A DNA stretch of 64,000 bases, taken from positions 17,587,879 to 17,651,878 of the forward strand of contig CM029642.1 of the NCBI GenBank assembly GCA_017311315.1. The letters are read 5' to 3'. The notes beneath the pieces were generated by a model. It searched no databases and was not told the DNA's origin. It worked only from the letters and a program-made list of their open reading frames with translations. The position numbers were made by a program, and so were the translations under genes. Every line of letters begins with the position of its first letter. Position 1 is the stretch's first letter. Below are positions 1 through 12,259 of this stretch, piece after piece. This DNA comes from Dendrocalamus latiflorus (lineage: Eukaryota; Streptophyta; Magnoliopsida; Poales; Poaceae).

Positions 1-1589
1 TCCTATGCGCCTAGCAGCTGGCTACCCACACTGCCAGCACGCCGCAGAAGAACTTCACCCTCAAGCCCGCCACCTAGACAGCCACTTGCGGTGTCCCAGT
101 CAAGTCCGCCACCCAGACAGCCCCTTGCACTACTGCCATGATGATGACTTTCAGGGTCCGGTAAATTTACTAAGCCAAGTTGTATTTTACAGACTTGTGG
201 TTGTACTTGTTTTACACAGGAGGTCATGACAAGATTCGCTCCTTAGGGTTATGTGGATGGATTTGCCACTACTAACTTTGTGCTTCCACTGCACCACATA
301 CACACACACACACACTCAAACCATCCGCCCAAATATTTAAGCAAGTTGAGGTTTTTGGGAACATAAAATAATCATGTCCAAATATGTACCAGTCATTCCC
401 ACCATGACTGTCCAAACCAGTTTCTCATGTTTAAAAAATGACAATGATGTTTGGGGCATTTCAGTGCCCCCGAGTATCTATGCAATACTAGGCATGGCGT
501 ATAATTAGGGACTTATTTTCACAATGTTACTATTATCATTTTGCTAGGGCGACAAGGTTCACACATTCAATTATTCCAAAGGAGGTATAATAATATTCAA
601 GGTAAACAATGGGCATATAACTAGAATCTTAAATTAAACATGTATTTGCATATAAAATAACAGCATGCAATTTGATAATTTAAACCAAAGTAATTTGCAG
701 AAAACGTAGGTTCAACATGATCAAAGTATTGACTCGCCTTGGTCACAGGGGGTGTTTTTTGGGTTGTCTGAAACTTTTAGCGCTGCTGCCTCTGCCTCCT
801 CCTCTTGGGCCTCGTACGCTATTTTTAACGTGCGCGAAAATTTGGATAGAAAGGAAAAAGCAATCAGCAAGCCAGTAAACATTTACCAAAAGACCCAAAT
901 AACCCCAACACCAAATTTCTAGTTTCATTTGTTTTTGTGTTATAGTAATCCCATTTTGAGTGGCCAAAATTTAATCATACTCGTTTTGATATACTGCATT
1001 CCGTAATTATATTTGGATGTCATGACCTGGGTTATTGATAATATCTTATAGCCTATCTTGCTAATGGTTGATTTCTATACCCTTCAATTAATGGGTCATT
1101 ATTTCATGTGACAATCTCTCCTAATCAATCTATTACTAAATCCTCTCATTTGATAAAGCTACATGGTGTATTCGTTTTTACATATGCCATGCTAACTTAT
1201 ATTCAATCACTCTTTAATTTTTATTTGCTAAAGGTTTAAAATGGGTTATCCATTATATACTTATATGGATAGGTGTGTATATACTTATACATAACACATT
1301 TTCTTTTTCATTTACTAATATGTGAACCCTTAGTTACCAAGTTCTCATTTCATGGACACAAGCTCCTAATCACTATCTCTATTAGGCTTTTATTTACTAA
1401 GGATGTAAGGAAATTTTTCATGTCATGTTACTCACTAACATATGATAATTAACCATGGTCAAATGCTCTAAAAGCTCACTACTTCCCTAATTAAATTCTT
1501 GCATCACTTATGGATTATTTCCTATTTTTTTTGGATTTTTATTTGATTAAAACGCATGGCAAAAATTTAATCCAAAAACCTATTTATTT
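1..1589. other. Intergenic DNA, no gene recognised
   Basis: The first 230 bases are moderately GC-rich and hold a short imperfect duplication (a Cys/Pro-type stretch near 66-90 repeated near 108-130); they may be the edge of a gene or transposon that continues outside the window. From about 240 to 1590 the DNA is AT-rich with a short CA run near 300-316. Short open frames here have no recognisable composition or motif. Confidence 0.5.
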
Positions 1590-1739
1590 CCGCACGGCCC
1601 GGAGGGATCGAACCCGGACCGGCGCAGTGAACACTAGCGCTGCTAGCCAGGGGAGACGCGCTGATGTTGCTCACTCATATACAGCGCTTTTACCTCTTAA
1701 TGCAGGCGATAGCAGAGACCGGGACAGAGAGCTGAAGTA

Positions 1740-2640
1740 GAGGAAGGCCGAGGCGGAGGGGGCGGCGGTGCTGTCGGCGGCGGGCTACCGGAGGCTCGGA
1801 GGTGACGGCCAAAATGGGTTGCCGGCGTCTCGGTGAAGCGGATGGTGGGGTCGGCGACGAACGGGGGTCATCGGAATAGGGCCGGCGGCGTGCGACGGCG
1901 GCGGTCCAAGAAGGTGATCGACGCCAGCGAGCTACAGGGCCGGGGAGGCTCGGCCGACCTCTCGGTTGACTTCACGACGTCACGGAGAGGGTGTAGATGT
2001 TAGGAATCGAGAAATAGTGCTGCGGTTAGGGAGATGGCTCGGCGGCCGGACTTGGGGAAGAGAGGGGATTCCGGCGAGGAGAAGGGAAGGGAGGCCGATT
2101 ACTCTGGGGAGGAGGAAAGAGGAGTGCGGGAAAAGGGTTGGTGAACTCGGCGACCTTTGTAGTTGCACGGTTAGGGCTAGCACCGGGAGACTCGCCCGCA
2201 CAGTCCCTTCGGCAAGCGGCGGAGCAGCAGAGGTGCAGAGCAGGGGCATGATGCCGCTGTGCCGCTCGAGGGATGGCAGGGAGGAGCTGGCGCCGCGCGT
2301 GGGGTGGCAGTGAGAGCTCGAGCCTTGCGCGCGAGGGGATGGGGTGGCAGTGCCGAAGAAAAAGAGAGCGGCGGCGACCGTTGGTCCGAGGTGGAGATCT
2401 GCTGGTCCGTGCGCGCGAGTAGGAGGCGGGCTGGGCTGCGGTCGGGACGGGAGAGCGGAGGGAGTTGCGGCCCGTGCGAGAGAGAGAGACTGAGGGGAGA
2501 AGAAAAACAGTAAAAGGGGAGGGGGCCGCTCGGCAGTGAGGTAAGGGAGGAGGCAGGCTGCGCCGGTTTTAGGCAGGGACGGGGTGAGGCGCGCGGGGGG
2601 TTGGGCTGGGCCAGTTCAGCCTGGTCTGACTCCCCTCCCA
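1740..2640. other. GC-rich, purine-strand-biased tract, unassigned
   Basis: This 900-base block is sharply GC-rich against AT-rich flanks and is G/A-rich on the plus strand, so its open frames on both strands (for example a Ser/Pro/Leu-rich minus frame at 2177-2641) are composition artefacts. Its texture resembles the GC-rich parts of the LTR-like segments near 6.1-7.1 kb and 61.2-62.5 kb, so a retrotransposon leader or LTR is the likeliest origin. I see no domain or LTR pair to prove it. Confidence 0.3.
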
Positions 2641-3430
2641 TTTTTTTCTTTTTATTTTGCTTTTACAATTGCATATGTATATATGTAGATACATATATCC
2701 TGGGGTATATACATGTATATTTACTTTATTTACACATTTACTTGTATACTTGTATATATTTCCTTCATGCCTACTTTATTATTATTTTATTTTTGTATAA
2801 GTACATTTCATGTCCTACTCATCTTTCAAGGCCCTTTTTGCATACATGTTTGCGTTTAATTTATATATATTTATTTGTATTGCCCCTTTTATACTATTGT
2901 TTTCAAAATGAGGCTGTATACTTTTAGCCCGGTTTCCTCCTTCGTATACTGGATCATCTTTTCAGGTTCGTGTTTACAATTCTTAGCTCCTTATTATTTC
3001 ATGTGTGGGTTTTTCTTCTTTAGCTTTTGAAATCTTCATCAGACTCCCCGAGAAAAATCCATAACTCCCAATGCAAATGGAAATACATTGCAAAATAATC
3101 AAAAACTTCACATTTCCCTAATGTCATTTTTCAGGATGTTACAAATAACCACCAAAATTTTGGCGAAATTGTTTTCACTGGGTCAGACCAGTGATGTGCT
3201 GAAAAATTCCTCTGTTGGGCTTTTGAGATTGTTGCTTTGTTCTAAGCTTTCAATTCTGATCTTCATATCCTTGTAGCTACTGAAGAGAATAATTTGTGAA
3301 TACTTGAGAAAAAATTTATGATGTACTATTCACCCCCTTTCTCTCATTTGCCATACCGGTTCGTAGAAACCATAGTTGTATGATTCTATTTTGAAATGAA
3401 CTGAATGGTACCTGTCACAAACTAGATATA
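2641..3430. other. AT-rich intergenic DNA
   Basis: T-rich DNA with tetranucleotide-like TATA/TATG runs near 2670-2880. Nothing gene-like is visible. Confidence 0.5.
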
Positions 3431-3665
3431 GGGTGGGTTCTTTTGGACTTATGGTTTATAGCTTAAATATTTGAATTCTGGCTGTTCGCAAGAGGTAGTA
3501 TGCACGGGAAAATAGTCGCATGCGATTTTGACCGGTACAGCTGAACTCAGTACACTTTTTACTACAATTTTCCTATTGACCCGTCTTAAAAAATATACAA
3601 TTTAAAAGTTAATTACTATAGATAGTATGAGCATAAACTGGCTTTAAACCAAACCGAACCCACCC
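3431..3665. mobile_element. MITE with GGGTGGGTTC terminal inverted repeats
   Basis: The segment begins GGGTGGGTTCTTTTGG and ends with the complement (CCGAACCCACCC), about 235 bp long and without coding capacity. The triplet ATA borders both sides and could be a 3-bp target duplication. Size, AT-rich core and inverted ends fit a non-autonomous DNA transposon; the superfamily is not settled. Confidence 0.5.
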
Positions 3666-4829
3666 ATATTCATATGTCAGTCCACATCACTGTTATTCAT
3701 ACATGAAGTCTAAGGATGTGATCGTTTTGGCTTCAGCTTTTAGCTTCCGGCTTATTTTTACTATTCATAAATTTCGTCTTTTTCTGAACTTTTGGCTTTT
3801 TGTTGAGCTTTTTTGCCGGTTTTTTTCCCGTATTTGTTTGTATTATATGTAATGGGCTAACATATTTTTTATATTTTTAAATTTAATTATGCTAAATAAG
3901 CCTCTGTCAACTATAGTGATTTTCAACCATAAGACACAAAAAAAAAGCCCAAATGAGCACCACCAAACACCTACTCTCCTTCTATAGCTACCACAGACAT
4001 CAAGAGCTGCAGGTACTTCTCTCTCTCTCTCTCTCTCTAAGAAAAGGAGTACGGGTACTTGGACGCGCGCACCCTCTCTCTCTCTCTCTCTGTCGCATGG
4101 TCCTGTTTTCCTACCAACTGAATACGTACCTATCAGAACTAGATTCATATGTGAAGAAGATCCATGGAACAATTACTTATGCGATTGTGCGTGAAGGATA
4201 AGTTTATTGTATTAACAAAGAAGACATCCTTCGCACGAAAGAAAAAGGATAAAACATCATATCTTTTGTTATACCCGAACAAATCCTGTCTCCTCCAAAG
4301 CTCCAAGTCTCCAATTAACTAATCAGAAATTGATGCGATCCATTCAATCAAACCGTACCGAATGCAATAATACAGATATTCACTTATTTGAATCTTCGTG
4401 TTCGCCAATTGACATGCATCACCAGTATTCTGGTGCTAATTTTGTTAATTTATCCCTCTAGTGCGCCATTTAACCCTAGAAGTTTGGGTGACAGATTGGT
4501 GTGGCCGTGTGGGCCATGAGATTCCCTTTCACACTTCCCCTCCCCCATTAGGCAAACACAAATTGATTCCTAAGTAAAGTTTATAGTGCATTACATTCGA
4601 TAAGCTGTGTTATCCTTTGATGTGATCATAGAATAAAAAAAACATGTGTAATAGCTCAGGGTCTAAAATTTCGCTAAAACCTTATTCGCACTGGCACTAG
4701 CAACTCATTTGGACTTTTGTTAGTTCTAAAGTCGTATGAAAGTCCGTGTGAGGCTAATTAAACCCGCAACTATTGCTTATATTTGCTACCTTGTTGCTGC
4801 AAATATGCTACCTGCCACACTGATCTCTC
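3666..4829. repeat. Intergenic DNA with two (CT)n microsatellites
   Basis: Two perfect CT runs lie near 4018-4038 and 4075-4092, separated by 35 bases. The rest is unremarkable AT-rich DNA; no gene is visible. Confidence 0.6.
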
Positions 4830-4925
4830 ACGCACTTAGCTGTCGGACAGGAAAACTTTGGAGTGCATCGAGTCACAAATGAGAAGAGGAATCTGGTTGT
4901 CTAATATCCTTCGGATGGTTAGAGA
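4830..4925 (+). promoter_or_regulatory. Left half of a duplicated NLR promoter
   Basis: This stretch matches 11935-12015, upstream of the NLR gene. Both contain CTGTCGGA followed by a shared TCACAAATGAG and GAGGAATCTGGTT. The match stops just before the CACTA relic at 4931 and resumes beyond its right end at 10983, so the relic was inserted into a second copy of the promoter. It is no longer joined to a coding region. Confidence 0.6.
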
Positions 4926-5629
4926 ATATAGACTACCATAGAAATAGTTATCATAGATGGTTTAGAACTATCATCACAGATAGTTTTTTAAACCTTTTGA
5001 CTTCATGGGTCAATGATAATAAGGGTTATTTACAGATGGTTTTTGAACCGTTTGTGAAAACTATATCACAGACAGTTCGAATCTAGAACTGTCTGTGATT
5101 GTCCGTTATCACAAACGGTTCAAAACTAGAACCACATGTAATAGTCTGTTATCATATACGATTCTTGGTAAAAACCGTCTGTGATGTGCAAATATCACAA
5201 ACGGTTGATATATAAAACCATATGTGATAGTTTCCCATTATAAAGGGTTTGTAGATAGAATCGTCTGTGATGTACGAGTATTATAGACGATTTTTGGTTT
5301 GAACCATCTATGATAGTCCTTCACAGACAGTTTATACCACAAAACTGTATGTGATAATTCATTCTTACCTAATTTTTTTTGTTTTTTGGCTAACCTCAGG
5401 AAATGTTAGCTATGCCCTTTGAAAACAATCAAATATAGCAGCAAACACAACATTACATTCTATTTCCATTAAGATTAGAATCCACCATTATAGCATCACA
5501 AGATAACGAGCAGGTTATCCATCTAACACAGCAAGAACATGACAAGAACACATCTTCCAATCCTACGAACCCAACACTTAAATATGATAAGAATATAGAA
5601 GACGCAGAGATCCTAACTATAACAGACCA

Positions 5630-8600
5630 TGTTTTTATTAAAATAAAAAATAAATAAATAAATAAATAAAATCCATTAAAATAAAAATTAAAATTAAAAT
5701 AAGTATTTTTGTGCCTAAATTTTAATTTTGAATTTGCCCTAGATTTATGTTTTTGAAAAGCTGGATTTAAAAAGTATTTTTAGTGAAAACCTAAAAATAA
5801 TTATTAAATAAAAGGATATTTTTATTTTCTATAAAAATCCTACTTCAAATTGACTATTTGGATTTATTTGGCTCTTATTTGGTTTTCTGAGTTTTCTGGA
5901 GTTTAAAACTATTTTTGAAATTAAAAAGTATTTTAGGTATGAAAATATAATACCAACATTAGTTGGAAATATCTTTATTAAGTCCAAAATGGCCCCAGGG
6001 AGTTCTCTGAATTTTTCTGGAAATTTTGGAGTTTATTTTATATTTTTCTGAATCTCTATGAATTTATTAGGCTTTTCTGAAAAATCTGAAATTAGAAAAC
6101 AAAATTAAAACCCTCCCCTCCCCTCCGGCCGCCACGTGGACGGCCGGGATCAGCCCACGCGCCCTGCCCGATCCCGCCTACCCCCTCCCATCGGCCAACA
6201 CGCGTACGGCCCGATCTCGGCCACGCCGCCCACCGGCTCATCCCCGCCGCTCTCTTCCTTTTCCACCGCCAAGCGGGCCCGGCCCGTCAGCCTCCATCCG
6301 CCCCTCCCTTGCTCCAGCCGCCCGATCCCCTTAACCCTTCCCCGTGGCAAGATCTCCGCCGCCCATGCCTCCCTCTCCCTTTCTCTCTCTGCACCCCAGC
6401 CCCACCCGTCAGGGTTGTCTTCCACCCCGCCTCCTCCTTCCTCCCGCGCCGCCGCCTTCTTCGCAACCGCCGGCCCCGCATCTCCCGGCCGCCACTCCCC
6501 TCCCGTGTGCATGCCACTCCCCACTCCTCCACCTCCCCTGCACGCGCCGCGCCCACTCCCCCTCTTCCTCGCGCCTGCTCGGCCACGTCCGCCCGAAACC
6601 GCCGCATGCCCGCGCTTACTCCGGCGAGAGATTCCCGCCGGCCCGCTCCCCCTCGCCCCTATTTAACCCCCCCCCCAGCTTCGCCTCCTCCAACTCCACC
6701 TCCCGCCGCCCTCCATTCTCCCCCTCCGCCACCCTAGCGCCCCGACGCCGAGAGCCGCTCACCGCCGCCTCTGCCCGCTCACCGCCAGCCTTCCCCGGTA
6801 AGCCCCGAGCCGCCCTTGAACTCCCCTCGTGCTCCTCTCCCTCCTCCGCCTATCGCTGCCGGCCGCCGTGCCGCCGCCCGCCAGCGAGCCGTGGTGCCCG
6901 AGCTAAGCCACCAGCCAGCGGCCACATCAGCTCGCCCGGCCCACGTGGCAGCCCGGGTGGCAGCCCGGTGGACGCCACCTCGGCGCTCCTGGCCCGGTCA
7001 ACACCACCCCGCCACCTCAGCCTCCCCATGAGCCCGTGGACCCGGGCCATAGACCCGGGGCCCACTTGTCAGCCTTTGCCCGAAGGTGCTGATGTCATGC
7101 TGACGCAGAAATCCAGTTTTTCCGTTGAAAAATAATTCGGCTGAAATTAAATCCTCTGCTGACGCCATAATTCAGATTTTTCTTTAGAAAAATAATTCCA
7201 AAAATTCCCTTTTTCCATTTTCTCTGAATTTAAACTTCCCGAAGCCCGTTCTTCTTCGTCCTAACTCCGATTGAGCCTATTCAAATTTCTAAATTCATCA
7301 AAAATTTCCCTCTATCCATTTCTAGCCTCAATTAAAATTTTTGAAGTCAATTTGAATTTATTTTGAGTTTGTTTGAATTTGGTGGGTGATTTTCACGTGT
7401 AGACTTCGACGATTCGGGAAAAATACTTCGACGAAGATTCAAACTAAGTTGAAGAGCAAGGCAAGTCACACTCCTTAATCATGTTGATCCCAAATTTCAA
7501 AATAAAATTATGTTACGTTTAAATTATTCTGCATGCATATGTTTATTCAATTATTTCAGTTCAGTTTTGAATTTAGCTATTAACTACTTGTTTTACCCCC
7601 ATTGACCTTGAATTATGTTGATACCTTGTAACCCTAGATTAAAACTCTAGTTAATACATTAGTGTTGGCTAGAGAGTTTAAAGCAAATGCTTAGCCCTGC
7701 TTAGACATGTTGGGTTGGGATACTTTTCACATAAAATGATAACCCATTTCACATGAAATGATATGCTTTTGTTATGTACTCTTGACTTTGGTGAGTCAAG
7801 GAGGTTTGTAAAACTATTTTGAAAACAAATATAAAACTGGTTTAGACTTAGGTAATTGGTTAGAGTGGTGGGTGCAGGCAGGCCCTCTTGGTTGGAGCCG
7901 CAGTGGTTGACTGTCGTGCACAGGGGTATGTGGTTGGGCCTAAGTCAATTAAGGACCGGTCTGCGAGCTACTGTTACAAAGCCCTAATCGTACTACCACA
8001 TGGCTGGTATGGGACAGCCCTGGCTGAATAATTTGTGAAGTCCCGATCTGAGTCAAGTCGTAGGTTGAAAGTGAGCGTGGTTGGTGCCATGTGAAGTCTC
8101 ACTTGGGCGAGCGTGGTTAAGCCATGAGAAGTCTCGTCTAGGCTCAAGAGGGGGTCCCGGTCTGGTGGATTCCTTACTGGGGTAAAACCTTAAAGTTGGC
8201 TCGATCAGGTTGAAGGCTTTGCATTGTAAAGGCCTTGTCATGACTCCTCACCGCACACTTAAGGAAGTGTGTAATCTAGTGGTACAATGGGATGATCGTG
8301 TCTTGTGGGTAAAGCTGTACAACCTCTACAGAGCGTATAATCTATCCTGGATAGCCGTGCCCACGGTCATGGGCATGCTGAGTAAAAATTTTTCATGGAT
8401 TACATTTTGTTTTTCAAAAATAATTTTTGAAAACGTTATGGATGGATGGAATCCATGAGAGAATGAAAACCTTGTGGGTGGATGGAACCCATGAGAGAGA
8501 TTGGAAGCTTGTGGATGAATGGAATCCACGAGTGTTTGGAAATGTGTGGATGGATGGAATCCATACGAGATCATTTGGAAAAGATGGCCCGAGTGGGATG

Positions 8601-9137
8601 CCCGAGGATAGGTTGTGTTTGGTCGAAGCCTGCACTGACGGTATTATTTTCTATTACAAGTATTGTTTTACTTACCGTATTAAATTCAGCAATTTTAATC
8701 TATTTACTATATTTCTTTAAATGTTGTTTTATGCAAACTAACCCTATAAGCCTTCCATTGAAGCCTATATCATTATGTTGCATTTCTCCGTGTGATTTGC
8801 GGAGTACAAGGTTGTACTCACCTTGCACTCTCCATACAGAGGAAGATGTCATCGACTACGGTGAAGATTTGGACGAATAGGCCGCGTCTTACTGTCGTTT
8901 GCCTGTGGGCAGGCTTGGGCTTCGCTATTTATCAGTTTGCTTCCGCAGTTCTATGCTTTATTTATTTTGCCAATGAGCGTTGATGTAAGACTTGGCCATA
9001 AGGCCGTACCTCTTTTATTTAATATATTTGGTCATTTGTGCTTGGTATTTATCCTTGTTGTACTGTGTGCACTAGCTGATCCTGGACTAGTGCGATTTAC
9101 ACAGAGGATCCAGGAGTCGTTACTCCGGGTTCCGACA
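5630..9137 (+). mobile_element. Probable Ty3/gypsy-type solo LTR or LTR fragment
   Basis: A 3.5-kb segment inside the CACTA relic. It has an AT-rich start, a GC-rich middle (6120-7130), an AT-rich leader-like part, and an end region with compact phrases (8780-9137) that finishes in GGGTTCCGACA. The architecture matches the minus-strand insertion at 59463-62666: GC-rich block, long AT block, and a short segment encoding a Glu/Asp-rich peptide near 8840-8880. Such 3-kb LTRs occur in Tekay/Del-type gypsy elements. I found no gag-pol, no second LTR and no clear target duplication, so the borders are approximate and the class is an inference. Confidence 0.4.
8436..8585 (+). repeat. Degenerate 34-37-bp tandem repeat, four units
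   Basis: The phrase TGGATGGATGGAATCCATGAG recurs with small changes near 8438, 8474, 8511 and 8545. It lies inside the LTR-like segment. Confidence 0.7.
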
Positions 9138-9884
9138 CTAACAGACAGGAGAAGCTCAACTTCGTCGACGATGCCTCTATGCTGCTTCTGCATTGCATTG
9201 TCGCCCATGGACTTGCATACCATCTACTTCGTAAGGGCCATCGGGGTCGGGGTCAAGGAGGTGGACGGTGAGGAGGCTGGAGAGATATTGAGCGATGGTA
9301 GATAGGGGATGGGTTTGGGTGAGTATTTATAGAGGAGCGAGAGGCGGGAATAGGAAAATTTTTAGCAGAATAGGCACGGGGATGGAGAGATGGAGCTATG
9401 ATCCGTGGGGTGGTGGTTGGTGGGTTTCTATTGGCTGGAATTGGGTTAGGGAGGATTGATGGGCTCAGTAGTCAGAGACATAATTATCATAGATATTTTT
9501 ATATACTAACCGTTTGTGATACTTGCCCATCACATATGGTTGGTAGCTAGAACCGTCTATGATGTGCGAGTATCACAGACAGTTCTATATACCAGCCATC
9601 TGTGAATTATGATATATAGCACAAAAACAATACATACATACATATATATATAGTATAAATAACAGGGGCACCATGGTGCAGGCTCCATAACTGAGACTTT
9701 CCATCCATGATTGATTTAGCATGCTAAATCAATGACTTCCTTTCTAAATCGATGTTTTTTTGAAATTAATGAATGCTAACGGGTTTGCCTGATATATTAT
9801 ATACCATTACACTTGCATGTATCTGAAAGTAATCCAAAGGTAGGGAGGTTTGGTGCTTAGACACCATGGTGCGCCATATACACA

Positions 9885-10005
9885 CACACACACACATATT
9901 ATATATGTACACACACACATATATATATATATGTACATATATATATACACATATATATGTACATATATATACACATATATATGTATATATGTGTGTATAT
10001 ATATA
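9885..10005. repeat. (CA)n and (TATATG)n microsatellite
   Basis: Low-complexity CA and ATATAC/ATATGT runs. The overlapping Tyr/Ile/His-rich open frames on both strands are artefacts of the repeat. Confidence 0.85.
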
Positions 10006-10711
10006 TCGGTGCAACATAAACAGCTAGTCTCAAAAGATAAAATAGCAAAGTTTTATATGGCTTATATATGCTTGTTTGAAAGGATTCGATAAGATCTACA
10101 ACTTTGTAGTTGAGGCAAACCCCAAATTCCAAAGGGAAGATCAAAAATTTTGGCAAAAACAGAAATAAAAAACTTGCAACGCAAATTTAAAGCTAAAGAA
10201 CGTTAAAAACAAACACCGTATGCAAAAGTTTTGCTCGTTTTACTAAAGGTGTCTTGGAACGTAATCCTACTCGGACACGAATTCATCTCGAGTACAAATT
10301 GAAACCGCTATATTTTTCAATCCTGTAGGCCAATATTGCTGAATTTTTTTGTAAAAGTATGTGGCTATATGTAGAAGGATTCCACCAATTTTTACTAGAT
10401 TTGGCATAAATTTGTCATGCTTTTCAATTTTTGGGATGGTAGAGACTTTTTGGGAAGTTGTACATGGCACAGATGGTTTTTAATCCGAACTATCTGTAAT
10501 AATTCTAGACATCATAAATGGTTCTTGTTAAAAACTGTCTGTGATAATTGTAGGCATCACAGACGGTTTTTAATCCGAACCATCTGTGATAATTATGTAT
10601 CACAGACGGTTCTAGTCATCGCTAGTAATATAGACAGTCACGCTTATAAAACCGTCTGTGATAATTACAACACAGATAGTTCTAAGAAGTCGTCTATGAT
10701 AAAATATCTAT

Positions 10712-10952
10712 GGGTGTATATAGGTATCACCCGGATATTTTCTTCCTAGCAATCATCCAAATTTCGGACCGTTGGATGAGAGATCCAACGGCTTCTTTTT
10801 TTGGAGGGGTGGGGGAGATTTTTTTTTTGGAAGGGGGAGATTTTTTTTGGAGGGGGCAGGGAGAATTCATGACCGTTAGATCTCTAATCCAATGGCCATA
10901 AATCTGGATGATAATTAGAAAGAAAACATCCGGATGATATTTATCAATACCC
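10712..10952. mobile_element. Mutator-type MITE, family A copy 1
   Basis: It begins GGGTGTATATAGGTATCAC and ends with the complement of GGGTATTGATAAATATCATC. The inner arms pair around GTTGGAT and ATCCAAC motifs, with G-rich TTTTTTGGAGGGGG runs in the centre. Flanks AATATCTAT and AATATCTAG make a 9-bp target duplication with one mismatch. Related copies are at 25384, 27826 and 29434. Confidence 0.7.
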
Positions 10953-10982
10953 AATATCTAGTATAGCGTTTTTGTTGTAGTG

Positions 10983-11150
10983 TAGGTCCTTCCACCTTGA
11001 GGATCCCTTAGGTTAAGCTGTAATGGAGTTAAGCTGTAATGGAAGGAATACAATTCGATGCTTACTTGCTTAACTCGTGACTCGTGATGAATCAACAGTA
11101 GTGAATAAGCCGGGTCACCTATAAATATTGAAAGCTCCTGTTATTGGTGA
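10983..11150 (+). promoter_or_regulatory. Right half of a duplicated NLR promoter
   Basis: Matches 12020-12180 nearly base for base over the core: GGAAGGAATACAATTCGATG, a TGCTTACTTGCTT phrase, a GAATAAGCCGGGTC phrase, and the TATA box TATAAATA at 11120-11127 followed by TTGAAAGC. It is now followed by a copia-like LTR remnant instead of a gene. Confidence 0.65.
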
Positions 11151-11935
11151 TATGCCCTAGAGATAATTATAGAAATGATTATATCACTTTTATATTTATG
11201 ATCATTTGAATAATATGTTATTTTATCTCTTGAATAAATACCTTTTGTATTAATCAACAAGTATGTAACTTATTCGTGGAACTCTTTAGTCATGTTTTGA
11301 TATTTTCTAAATTAAATATGATCTTATATCATTACATGGAACAATTATGATTTTATAGATTAGCGTAAGTATTGATTGATGATCATGTTTCACGGATCAT
11401 GAATATCGAAATATCAAATCAATAATGTGACATATGTTAGAGAATATGATGTTGGATTGACCTACCATTAGACATTGCGGGAATTGTTATATTCTTAGTG
11501 TCATCAGTTGGTCTCATATATAGTGTATGTAGAATCCTTAGACTTAAAATCGTCATAGTTTCCTACATGTGTAATAGTTTCTTAGGGGTTGTCAAATATT
11601 ATTTCATAACTGAGTGGTCATACAGATAGCTTTTGGGTTTACTATTAAACATGCAGAAGAATGTGAGCGATTAAGATAGAATTTGCTCCTCCTATATAAT
11701 GGAGAGATTTCTCTATGCCCCTCGATGTAGTTGAATTAAGGAAGTGCACGGCCATACCGAATATGGTTTACGAGTCAATTACAACTGAGTAATCCACTAC
11801 AGATTCGAGTAAATGATCGAGCTATCATAGGATGGCACACTTCTTGCCTTAAGTTTGATCTAGTATCATGAGACAAAGGTATCGATACATAAACACCATG
11901 TATATTCATCCGATATGATCTTTACGCATGTACTA
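11150..11935 (+). mobile_element. Ty1/copia-like LTR remnant
   Basis: It starts TGATATGCCCTAGAGATAAT, a beginning I associate from memory with a widespread grass copia LTR. It continues with phrases typical of that LTR, for example GATGTTGGATTGACC near 11450. It has no open frame and no partner LTR in the window, so it may be a solo LTR. The right border is set by the return of promoter-like sequence near 11935. Confidence 0.45.
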
Positions 11936-12259
11936 GTAAGCTTTCGCGCACTGCACTGTCGGAAAGCAATACTTTCGAGTACATCGTGTCACAAATGAGT
12001 AGAGGAATCTGGTTATCTGATCAGGTATAGCCTTCCACGATGAGTATGCCTTAAGTACACTGGAAGGAAGGAATACAATTCGATGCTTACTTGCTTGACT
12101 CGTGACTTGTGATGAATGAGCAGCAGTGAATAAGCCGGGTCGCCTATAAATATTGAAAGCTTCCGTTCCTCCCGTAACATAACCAAGATCTTAGGTCGAT
12201 CTCAACGAGCAAATATACACTAATACACAGTTACGCAGTACTAGGAAGCTTGCTTAGCT
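11936..12259 (+). promoter_or_regulatory. NLR promoter and 5' leader
   Basis: A TATA box (TATAAATA, 12145-12152) stands 115 bases upstream of the NLR start codon, a normal plant spacing for a short leader. The region is present a second time as two halves at 4830-4925 and 10983-11150, which shows that the promoter was duplicated before those copies were disrupted. Confidence 0.55.

Larger units (their letters stand above)
4931..10982. mobile_element. Decayed CACTA (En/Spm) relic with nested insertions
   Basis: The left end (4931-5460) aligns with the left end of the intact CACTA at 12724: degenerate CACTA-type terminus, the same phrase near 5005-5020 (GGGTCAATGATAA), diverged ACAGACGGTT/AACCGTCTGT palindromes, then the shared GGCTAACCTCAGGAAATG segment. 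The right end has more palindromes (10440-10700) and finishes TTTTTGTTGTAGTG at 10982, the complement of a CACTA terminus. Another repeat cluster lies at 9475-9615. Internal DNA at 9138-9470 carries a minus-strand TATA-like box near 9333-9342. An LTR-like insertion (5630-9137) and a MITE (10712-10952) interrupt it. No transposase remains. The split promoter duplicate on either side supports a single original insertion. Confidence 0.6.

Noticed and set aside
6136..7135. Overlapping long frames of up to 263 codons rich in Pro, Ser and Arg
   Set aside because: Open in several frames on both strands because the DNA is GC-rich; no domain, and the region lies within an LTR-like segment.
9766..10156. 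Tyr/Ile/His-rich frames on both strands
   Set aside because: Translation of CA and ATATAC microsatellites.
4931..10982. Two independent CACTA relics instead of one
   Set aside because: The outer termini differ, but the promoter duplicate resumes exactly at the right end, which favours a single insertion later filled by other elements. Not fully excluded.
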